A stretch of DNA of 64,000 nucleotides, from positions 11,618,501 to 11,682,500 of the forward strand of contig JANTQA010000012.1 in assembly GCA_027625915.1 (NCBI GenBank). The letters run 5' to 3'. Below, piece after piece: positions 55,671 to 64,000 of this stretch. The notes under the pieces are model-generated. The model was not told the DNA's origin. It made no database searches and was given only the letters and a program-made list of their open reading frames with translations. The translations under genes and the position numbers were made by a program. Position 1 is the first letter of the stretch; the number at the start of each line of letters is the position of its first letter. This DNA comes from Anaeramoeba flamelloides. Its lineage: Eukaryota; Metamonada; Anaeramoebidae.

Positions 55671-56267
55671 TTAATTATTTTCAGGTTCAATTTCAATTTC
55701 ATTATGTGGTCTTCTTAGTGGACGTAAATTAATATCATAATTAGTTAGAGCACATCAAATCTTAAATATTTTTGATTAGTCCCCTAAATCCCCCCTATAT
55801 CGAAAGGTTAGAATTTTAAATTTGTTTTTTAATCGACCATTGTAATTTTCAATGATAATTCTATCCTTCGATACCTTTTGGTTACAGCCAGTTTCACTTT
55901 TAAGACACAAACTTTGTACGAAATTTAAGGTACAAAAAAAATCTCAAATTAAGGCACAAAATTCAAATTCTAGTAAAATAATTTGTGAAAATAAAAAATT
56001 CCAAATTTTGTGCTTTAATTTGAGATTTTTTTGTGCCTTAAATTTCGTTGAAAGTTGTGCCTTAAAAGTGAAACTGACTGTATAGAGTTTTTGTTCTTTG
56101 TAAGTGTGGTATTTTCTGAGCCACACCAACAAAATGTAAAATCTCTCATTTATTGGGGGCTTGATTTGTCTACCCTTTCTAATTCGACCCAAATATGCTT
56201 GACAAATTTCAAAAAGATTATTAAATTCCTCCTCCGTAAAGCCAATAATTTTCTGAGAAAAATCCAT
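55671..56267 (-). pseudogene. DDE_Tnp_4-like (IS5/Harbinger-type) transposase relic
   Basis: Two pieces of one gene. The N-terminal piece (56267 down to about 56083) encodes 61 residues with a transposase helix-turn-helix start: FTEEEFNNLFEICQAYLGR, then KGRQIKPPINERFYILLVWL, then RKYHTYKEQ. The C-terminal piece (about 55882-55671) encodes RIIIENYNGRLKNKFKIL, then CALTNYDINLRPLRRP, the end of such transposases, broken by two in-frame stops. The catalytic middle is absent: the pieces meet at a family C MITE (55883-56082). At least one internal deletion, the MITE insertion and the two stops make it non-functional. Confidence 0.7.
55883..56082. mobile_element. Foldback MITE family C, copy 2 (inside the transposase relic)
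   Basis: 200 bp between TA dinucleotides. The ends are CAGCCAGTTTCACTTTTAAG and AAAAGTGAAACTGACTG. It sits at the break between the N- and C-terminal transposase pieces. Confidence 0.85.
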
Positions 56268-56925
56268 TAGGTTAAAAAATAAAATTTTTTTGAGATAAAA
56301 ATTTTATGATCATTTTTTTTTTACTCTAAATTTTGTTCAATCTAAAGAACCAGAAATTTCGTAATTTATGTTTCGTAATATAATTTACGAAAAAAGTGTA
56401 ACGAAACATAAATTACAAAATTGATATAACGGAACACCAATTACGGAATACAAGTTCTGTATTATAAATAACTAAACAAAAAATAAAAGAGAAAAAACTT
56501 TTCAATTTCTAAACAACCTTTTTCAAAACCAGAGGGTAAATAATTAGAATCCAACCCTAAAAAAATTTTCCAAAAAAACTTATTCCGTAATACATATTAC
56601 GGAATATCTCTATTCTATTGTTAAAAATTTTCAATGTCTCCAATTATTTGAAATTTTTTTTTTATGAAATGCCAAAATTTTTCTAGAATGTACTTTATTT
56701 TTTTGATAAACATATAATTTAAACTGAAAGTTGAAATAACTTTCGGAAATTTACAAAAGGTTTTGAACTACAAAATTTAATGAATAATATTTGGCGACTA
56801 CACAAGAGTAAATATGAATGTTGTAAAAAATAGAGTTTTTCAAATTTTTCGGATAAATAAAGAGTTCCTTGCATTTATCCAAATTTTGGTAATAGTAAAT
56901 ATAATATCTGATTATCTTAATAGAC

Positions 56926-57121
56926 TACAGTCAGTTTCACTTTTAAGGCACAACTTTCAACGAAATTTAAGGCACAAAAAAATCTCAAATTAAAGCACAA
57001 AATTTAAAATTTTAATTTTCACAAATTATTTTATTAGAATTTGAAATGTGCCTTAATTTGAGATTTTTTTGTGCCTTAAATTTCGTAGAAAGTTTGTGTC
57101 TTAAAAGTGAAACTGACTGTA
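56926..57121. mobile_element. Foldback MITE family C, copy 3
   Basis: 196 bp with TA at both ends. The ends are CAGTCAGTTTCACTTTTAAG and AAAAGTGAAACTGACTG. Confidence 0.85.
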
Positions 57122-57540
57122 ACTGTTTTGGAAAAAAGTGAAACTGGAAGAAAAAGTGAAACATGGTTTTTAATTGGTAACATTACTAAAAATGAAAAGT
57201 AAAATCAATTAAAAGAAGAAACCAATTAACTTCAAATAATAACCCATTATATTATTTTCAATCAACCCAACAAATACAATTTAAATCTACTTGATTTATC
57301 GAAATTGTTAGTGTTGTTTTAGAGATCTCAAAAATAGTCAATTTCTTCAACAAATTTTTAATAATTGATCAATCAAAGAAAAACCCATACCAAAAGATAG
57401 TATTAAAAAACTGTTATTGTGGCGAATACTTCATTTTGTCTTTATTTATTTATTTATTCTTTTTTTCATTGATCTTACTTTTCATTTTCAGTAATTTTCC
57501 CAATTAAAAACCGTGTTTCACTTTTTTTCCACAACGGTAA
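57120..57540. mobile_element. MITE family G, copy 1
   Basis: About 420 bp. Inverted ends include GTTTTGGAAAAAAGTGAAAC on the left and AGTGAAACACGG-type sequence on the right (as CCGTGTTTCACTTTTTTTCC). The interior aligns with 25107-25530. It abuts family C copy 3 and shares its TA. Confidence 0.65.
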
Positions 57541-57788
57541 TAATAATTTTAATGAAAAAACCCTTGGGTGAACATCAATCTTTCAATTTTTTAAAAAAAA
57601 ATCATTTTTCAAACAAATTTTTAGTATTCACCCAACGATTTTATATTGAAAATCCATACAAGCTTTAAAATCAAAACGGGTGTTTCGTTTACTATTACCG
57701 AAATTTGGATAAATGCAAGGAACTCTTTATTTATCCGAGAAATTTGAAAAACTCTATTTTTTACAACATTCGATATTTACACTTGTGT

Positions 57789-58601
57789 ATTGTCTGAAAA
57801 GAATTGGGCAACACAACCATACAATATTTCTGACCATTAATAGAAGATATGACAAAAGAGAGAAATTACCTTTATAATGAAATTTTTTACTGAGGTAATA
57901 TTAGGAAAAATATTATGAAATCAAAAAATCATTATCGAAAGTGTTTATTTATTTTTATTGTATATTCATTATTTATATTCTCAAAGTATGTTTGAGGATA
58001 ATGTAAATATATTTCCTACATTTTAATGATTTAGAACAACTTTTAAACCCCTCTTAATTTACCAGATAACTTATTAAAAACCTAATAAATTCTTGGCAAG
58101 AGGTCAGGATTTTAAAAATTGTTCTAAAGGCAACTTTTCTCAAAAAGAAGTTTTTTATCAATATTCTTTTAAATTTTTTAACATCATAGATCTTGGACAG
58201 ACAATTTTTGGAAAAATATATCATTTTTTTTCTTCTTAGATCTCATACGACAGAACTTTGTGAGATTGACCAAGACTTAAATACTTATTGGAGCATCATA
58301 ACACCGATTTTCAATGAAACCTAGTTCGACAGTACAAAAAAACTTTCCAAAACTAGTTTGCTGGATATCTAATGTCTTTGATACCAAGATTTTTTTACAG
58401 AAGAGCTTTGAATTGGAAATTGTTCTCAAAATTTTATTTCTTGTTTTAAATTCTATAGAACCCTGTCTACTTTCCTCCATTTTTCTTACAGAGTAGTTTC
58501 TCATGTCTCATCGAAACCCAACAATTGTTCAAAATAAACTCACCAGTTTCATTTTTTTGAAAAGTTATCTTTTTCTGAAATACACCACCAAACATTTTAA
58601 G
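57789..58601. other. Intergenic, 5' flank of the Cys-rich membrane protein gene
   Basis: AT-rich. The frames at 58277-58504 (minus) and 58314-58496 (plus) mirror each other and lack motifs. The promoter of the next gene should be here. Confidence 0.4.
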
Positions 58602-58973
58602 ATGATCCATAAATACCTCTTCTTATTTTTTTCTTTAATCTTAATCACAAATATTTCTTGTTGCTCAACAGACAAGGACTGTAAGTCTGGTAAACCACTT
58701 TGTCATGAAGACAGTTGTGTTGCATGTAAACACACATACCACTGTGAAAATGACGAGTATTGTGCTGATAATAAATGTGTAGAATATGAAAAAGATATTT
58801 TGGGTGAATATTGTAATTGGAACGGCGTTTTCGATTGCAGTAATTCAGAAATGAAAGACTCATTTTATTGTGGAAAATGTGATGATACAAAAACCTTGTG
58901 GGAGGGAGTTTGCTTTGATTATGAGTGTGTATCTTGTCTTGCTTCTTATCAAAATGGAATCGCGTAAATATTT

Positions 58974-59006
<33 letters not shown>

Positions 59007-59309
59007 TGTGTTTTTTTCCTATTTTTTAATTTTTTTTTCTTTTTCTTTTGATTTGGTTATTTTCTTTTGTTTCTTTTTTTTTTTAACTTGTTTAAATGAA
59101 ATAGTGCTGATCATATTGATTCTGTAAATTGCGTTCCAATTACTGCAGGGAGTCCTAAAGGAAGAATTGCAGGAAAGCAGTGGTCTGATGGCTCAACACA
59201 TTCCTTTATGCAAGACTCATATGGTATTGCTTTTGTCTTTATTGGTCTTTTGTCATTTATTCTTTTGGTTGCTAATTGTATCTTCTTACTCTTTGGTCGT
59301 ACGAAATAA
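58602..59309 (+). CDS. Cys-rich type I membrane protein (signal peptide, ectodomain, C-terminal TM)
   Basis: Exon 1 is 58602-58963 and exon 2 is 59105-59309. The intron of 141 bp (GTAAAT...AAATAG) is largely a T tract. I start at the ATG whose product opens MIHKYLFLFFSLILITNISC, a clear signal peptide; an in-frame ATG 33 codons upstream would bury it. The mature ectodomain (about 20-150) has some 17 Cys in closely spaced pairs (DKDCKSGKPLCHEDSCVAC, HCENDEYCADNKC), a disulfide-rich layout. Exon 2 adds a short luminal stretch, one TM helix (GIAFVFIGLLSFILLVANCI) and a tiny cytosolic tail, LFGRTK. The total is 188 residues. Similar Cys-knot surface proteins are common in free-living protists, but I cannot name the family. 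A surface or secretory-pathway location is inferred. Confidence 0.85.
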
Positions 59310-61828
59310 ACAATGACACAAAGATCTCAAATGAAGAAATAAAAATAATCAAATTTTTTTTTGTAGTTAATCACCAACTCGCAAATCGCTTTTGTTTGGA
59401 TTTTTTTCTTACTCTTCAAGATTTTTTTTTTGATCAGCTTCTAGATGTGGAACAAACTTGAATTTGTTTTTCATAAATTAAAATTTTCTATTCTCTTTTT
59501 TCTTTTTTTCTTTTTTTCTTTTTTTCTTTTTTTCTTTTTCTCTTTTTCTCTTTTCGCTTTTCTTTTTTTTTAATTATCCACAAAGTTGTTTGTGAAAATT
59601 TATTAATACCCTTTGATAAAACAAGACTTTTCTTAAAATTAAAAACAAAAACAAAAGTTTTATTTTTTGATCTAAATAGCTGTACCCCCAAAAAACAATT
59701 ATTTGTTTCCTTTTTCAAAACCCAAAACAAGAATTATTAAACAACCTCGTTCCTTTAGTTTCGTTGGAAGACTCTAAATTTTATAATCCTTTTTTTTTGG
59801 AATAAATAGGAAAAATTTTACACTTTCTTGTTTTCCAAAGAGGGATTTTGAATGCTAGGAATAGATTTTTATTTTTGTCTCTTTTTATTTGCTTGATCCT
59901 TTTTATTATGCTTATTAGATAAAGTAAGGATACTATGTGAGATGAATATTTCCGACAAAAAGATAATCTGATACAATTTATCCCATATAAATTTTAAGTG
60001 CCAGGATTTTTCTTTTATCATAAGATCTTTTAAAGAAATAGATCGCAATTCGTGCTCTTTCTATAAATTGGTTGATCCTTTTTATTGGATACACTGGTAG
60101 CCAAAATGAAAGTTAGATTTTAGAATTGAAAATAGATACTCCACCGAAGATTAAATCAATTTTAAATAACAAATGATATACCGCTGTTTTAAAAAAGTAA
60201 GGGCTTTTATAAAACTTTTATCAAGTTTTGAATTAGAACTTTTTGAAAGTTTTGTCTTTTAAAAAAGTACGATTCAACTTTTGAATATAGTGTAGAAGTT
60301 GGAGTGGGAAGAAAAACACTTTTTTAAAAATAATTTTTACTTTATTAAAACATAAATCATTTGAAAAATTTTTAATTCGGACAAAATCATAAAAAAAAAA
60401 ATTCACTTTTTGAAAATGGCTATAAGTCCATTTCATCAAAAAAGTATTGGCTAAAACCTTTTATGGTTGATTTAACAAAGTGAAAATTCAAAATTTTAAA
60501 TTGCACTACCCATGTGACTTAAAAGAATAAATTAAAATAATTTGGGAAACCTATTTAGTACTTTTATTCTTCTTTTTTTTTAAATACAAAGTCAAAAAAA
60601 AACATGTCCCAGCATAAAACCTAAGTTTCTTATTCCAAATAATCATTATTTTTTTTTTCTTCTTCTTCAATATAACATCTAATTAACCCTTTAATGATAT
60701 ACCTTTGTTCAAATCAAATATAAGGTTAAGTTGATGAGGCTTGGTGTAGTTTTCAATTTTTCTATATAAGCTATTTCAAATAAAGTTGGGCAAATTAATT
60801 TTAAAATTTATTTATTAAACAGAATCGTCAAAAAAGTATTTAAATATACAAAATCATTAACTACCATTTATTGATTCTTGGTAATAATTCAATTTGATTT
60901 CTTATTATTATATTTATTAGATAAATTTATATTGAATTTTCTGATCTCGATTGTATCTGATGTTTTTGAGGAGTGAAAATTGGTCTGTTTATTATTTTCT
61001 TTTGGATCCAAAAAATCGTTTACCTAACTTTTTTAATTTCATCAATTTTTCCAATAGAATTGAAACCATTTATCTATATTTGATTGTTTAAAAAATAATT
61101 TATACCCTTTTCCATTTTTCCAGTTTTTTATTGAAATTGGCATACATTTTTTTTTCACAAAAAATGGATTATTTGTTTTTTTTTTCACTTTTTGGAAATA
61201 TTTCATTATACATATTTTGAAATAAATACCATAGTCTTTGATTCAATCAGTATTAGCATTGAACCTAATTTGGTATTGTCAATTAACGATTACCTTCACT
61301 AAAAAAGATGATTTTTTATGAAATATCAAAAAAACTTCCCCGCCTATTTGTAAACACATTATTTCAATTTATTAATTGAATTTGTTAAAAATTTTTTAAA
61401 AATTTTTCTTTTTTTATCAATTATATTTCTTAATTTATATAAAAATGAATTATTTTTGGATATTTTCTCTTTTATTCTTCCTTTTTATTATTTATTTTTT
61501 GCATTGTAAAACTTGAAGAAACCAATATCATATTTAATTATTTTTTTTTCAGTGGCTTGAATTATTTAATGGTTCGGTTACCCGAGAAAAAGGAAATATA
61601 ACTTTTTGTTTGAAATTTGAATTAAAAAAGTTTTCAGTGTTTTTTTTTTTTTTTTGAACTGCAGTTACTGTATTAATTTTAAAGATATTGTTCATAGAAA
61701 ACATCAATAATGTAAAAAATCTAGATTTAATATCAAGAAATACAATTTAATAACTTAAATAAATTAATAATAAATAATTTAATTTGTTTTCATATTTTCT
61801 TTTTCTTTGATAAAAAGAAATTTTGATG
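59310..61828. other. Intergenic AT-rich DNA
   Basis: A (TTTTTC)n-type pyrimidine tract lies at about 59495-59570. The stretch 60655-60740 resembles a diverged repeat also seen at 44985-45080. No gene recognised. Confidence 0.45.
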
Positions 61829-62029
61829 TACAGTCAGTTCCACTTTTAAGCCACAAACTTTCAACGAAATTTAAGGCACAATAAAAATCTCAAATTAAGG
61901 CACAAAATTTGTAATTTTTTTTTTTACAGCCTCTTTTACTAGAATCTGAATTTTGTTCCTTAATTTGAGATTTTTATTGTGCCTTAAATTTCGTTGAAAG
62001 TTTGTGCCATAAAAGTGGAACTGACTGTA
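61829..62029. mobile_element. Foldback MITE family C, copy 4
   Basis: 201 bp with TA at both ends. The ends are CAGTCAGTTCCACTTTTAAG and AAAAGTGGAACTGACTG. Closest to an intact consensus. Confidence 0.85.
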
Positions 62030-62335
62030 TAATAAACCATTTAATGTGAATTTTAATGAAATGATTCGAAAATTTTTATTGGTTTTTGTAATTTCTTCCG
62101 CTTAATGTTCAATCTAAAATCCCTTTATTTGAAAAATAATAACAGAAATATTTTATATTGCTTTTCTTTGGTGTTGGAAACACTTTCAGTCTTTGAGTTG
62201 TATATTTTGTAAAAAAACATTTTTTTATAAATAGATATAAAAATAAACACCTTATAAAAAATACGGCTAATTATCAAAGTATCGTCAATTTCTCTTATAG
62301 TTTCCCAACAAAAAAATGAAAAAATTGATTTTTTT
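62030..62335. other. Spacer between MITEs
   Basis: AT-rich, nothing recognised. Confidence 0.4.
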
Positions 62336-62874
62336 CAAACTAAAATTTAAAATTTTCAACTTTTTCAAACATGTACAAACAATCACAATAATACAATTTG
62401 ATTGAAATTAGTAATAATTTTGATTTTTGAAAAATATGAAATATCCTTTTCCATTTTTGAGTATTTTTGTTTTCATTTTATTTTTTGAATTGCATAACTT
62501 GTTTTGTTGGTTCGAAATTTTTTTTTCAAAGATTGATCTTGGTTAAAATTGAGTTGTTCAAAATACAAATTCTCAAATTAAATTAGTTGATTGTATCTAA
62601 CCATTTTTTCGATCAATATTCCTAATGGAATTTACACAAATTTACTGATCAATTTTTTTGTTTTGCTCTCTCAAAAATTTTTAATATACCCTATATTTAT
62701 TTTATTTTGATAATTATTTAATTTTTTTTAGCGAGTATTAAAATTTATAAACAATTTTTAACATTTTAATTCGTTAATGGTTCTAATTTGGTATTTCTTC
62801 AAGAATTAATTAAATTAGATTTTTTTTTCATAAATCGAATTTTGCTGTGTTAAAAATTTGAATTAGGACTTTAT
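62336..62874 (+). mobile_element. MITE family A/B, subfamily A, copy 2
   Basis: About 539 bp, aligning in the opposite orientation with 39736-40270 and in the same orientation with the interrupted copy at 10498-11570. The ends have partly decayed (AAACTAAAATTTAAAATTTT and the inverse of AAAGTCCTAATTCAAATTTT). Confidence 0.65.
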
Positions 62875-63220
62875 TTTAAGAATCAACCTATATAAGATTA
62901 ATTATATATACGGTATATAATAAAATTCAGATTAAGGTTGATATTCAGAAAATAAATACCGAATCAAAGTATAAATTTTCTAATTAAATAAAATATTTCA
63001 TAATTTATGGGTTCATTTTAAGGTAATATTTTGTGGAATATTTCACAATTTCTTCTGGAGATAGATATCGTTCACTTCAATATTTTTTTAATACTGTCAT
63101 TTAAAAGTTAAATGAGAAAAAAAATTCTGTGAATCATCTTGTTGTCAATTCTGTATTATTCTCTATATTGTTGGCTGCTACTCAACCAAAATATACCAAC
63201 AATAAAAAGAACCTAATATA
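62875..63220. other. Spacer between MITEs
   Basis: AT-rich, nothing recognised. Confidence 0.4.
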
Positions 63221-63456
63221 TACTATTAGTTGCAAAATAAATTGAACAAAATTTTCATTATGTTTTCTAAAAAAAATCAAATTTCTCAAGAATGAAAATA
63301 AATCTTCAAATTTTCCTAATTCTAATAAAGGTAAATTAATAATTTAATGTGGTTTTAAGTATTATAAATTTGAAATTTTGATGAAATTTAAAAAATCTGT
63401 TTTTTTGGAAGGCTGAATGAAAATTTTGATCTTTTTATTTTTAAAATTAACAGTAA
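63221..63456. mobile_element. MITE family D, copy 3
   Basis: 236 bp, TACTATTAGTTGC to AATTAACAGTA, the same length and ends as 53774-54008. The left inner arm has diverged. Confidence 0.65.
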
Positions 63457-63935
63457 ATAAAGATCACATATTTCAATCTATTTCTTTGGTATTTATTGGC
63501 AAAGAAAAAGAAAAAATATCAAAATGAAATGAAATGAAATCTTTTCCAATTTAAACCTTAAACACCAGTAGTAAGAATTAATTTAAAAGAAATTATATTG
63601 ACTCAATTTTCTTAAAGTTAATTTGTGTTTTCAAAGATTTTTTCAATAATATTATTACAAATGAAAATTGAGATTAAAAAAAAAAGATAAAATAAAAATA
63701 TAAAAAACGAAACTATTTATTAAAACTGATTATTTTGTCGAAAACATAAAGGTACTTTATTATTAAATTTTTTGAATCTTACTCTTTTTTTTAGTGTAAA
63801 CCCTCAAAATTTTTATTTCATTGTTTGATTTTGTTTTTAATTGAAGACTAAAAAAAAATAATAACAAAATATTTTGAATTAATTCCAAGAAATAATATCA
63901 AAGTTGTTAACTAAAAAACAATTTCATTCATTAAC
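63457..63935. other. Intergenic, 3' flank of the right-edge gene
   Basis: AT-rich. The first part (63485-63575) faintly resembles family E ends (GGTATTTATTGGC, AAACACCAGTA). Otherwise nothing. Confidence 0.35.
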
Positions 63936-64000
63936 CTAAAACTTTGAACGAACTTTATCACAGAGCCCTTTTAATGCCTTTTCTGTTGGCTTCATTAGTT
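63936..64000 (-). CDS. C-terminal end of an unidentified gene (runs off right edge)
   Basis: The minus strand from the window edge reads LMKPTEKALKGLCDKVRSKF followed by TAG. It has mixed, GC-containing codons unlike the AT-rich flank. Only about 20 residues are visible. I do not recognise the family. It is the only gene here that would use TAG. A chance frame is possible at this length. Confidence 0.4.
   Translation of the reverse strand, partial: LMKPTEKALKGLCDKVRSKF

Larger units (their letters stand above)
55487..56606. mobile_element. Decayed DDE transposon with flanking short palindromes
   Basis: The transposase relic at 55671-56267 is bracketed by clusters of short inverted repeats: TCTGGAATCTATATTCCAGA at 55492 and ATTACGGAAC near 55545 on one side; CGTAATTTATGTTTCG, AACGGAACACC, ATTACGGAATAC and the palindrome ATTCCGTAAT..ATTACGGAAT (56583-56606) on the other. 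I read these as decayed subterminal transposase-binding sites, so the outer limits are approximate. Confidence 0.45.
56801..57788. repeat. Inverted-repeat element family H, host of two nested MITEs
   Basis: Arms of about 105 bp (56801-56906 and 57684-57788) are about 90% reverse-complementary (AATAAAGAGTTCCTTGCATT and its inverse). The interior has been filled by a family C element (56926-57121) and a family G element (57120-57540) placed back to back. Confidence 0.7.

Noticed and set aside
1-64000. LTR retroelements, Polintons, viral genes, CRISPR arrays, telomeric repeats
   Set aside because: No reverse transcriptase, integrase core, capsid, long direct terminal repeats, spaced direct repeats or telomere-type arrays were seen.

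Overview
This is strongly AT-rich, gene-poor eukaryotic DNA with long A/T homopolymers, short spliceosomal introns (usually GT(A)...AG) and Asn/Lys-rich proteins. The standard genetic code fits; almost all stops are TAA. The closest fit I can offer is a free-living amoeboid protist with an AT-rich, repeat-laden genome (Anaeramoeba-like is my guess). Nothing in the window proves the taxon.

Layout. I can support about eleven genes, eight of them clearly on the minus strand. From left to right: 5' exons of a TMEM181/GOST-like membrane protein (1-1242, runs off the edge); ribosomal protein eS19 (5706-6531); IMP3 of the U3 snoRNP (9380-13788, split by a 3.85-kb intron); a 1583-residue protein of unknown role with a faint transposase-like region (19413-24164); the inner-kinetochore protein CENP-K (26832-27794); a small GC3-rich disordered protein on the plus strand (31566-32126); ribosomal protein eS26 with a long RG-repeat tail (37763-38553); the inner-kinetochore protein CENP-C (41870-43943); an Rrp6/EXOSC10 orthologue whose catalytic acidic residues are all replaced (49439-52801); a Cys-rich type I membrane protein on the plus strand (58602-59309); and the last codons of an unidentified gene at the right edge.

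The rest is mostly intergenic DNA seeded with small non-autonomous DNA transposons. I can group these into about nine families by terminal inverted repeats. Most have TA target duplications (mariner-like); one has TTA (Harbinger-like). Several are nested in one another. There is also one decayed DDE transposase, and a tRNA-derived SINE with A and B boxes, a poly(A) tail and a perfect 17-bp target-site duplication.

Functional themes. Four genes belong to small-subunit/rRNA biology (eS19, eS26, IMP3, Rrp6) and two to the constitutive centromere-associated network (CENP-C, CENP-K). I see no operon-like arrangement, so co-location is probably chance. The most notable points are the catalytically dead Rrp6, the RG-tailed eS26, the two CCAN proteins in a divergent protist, and the SINE.
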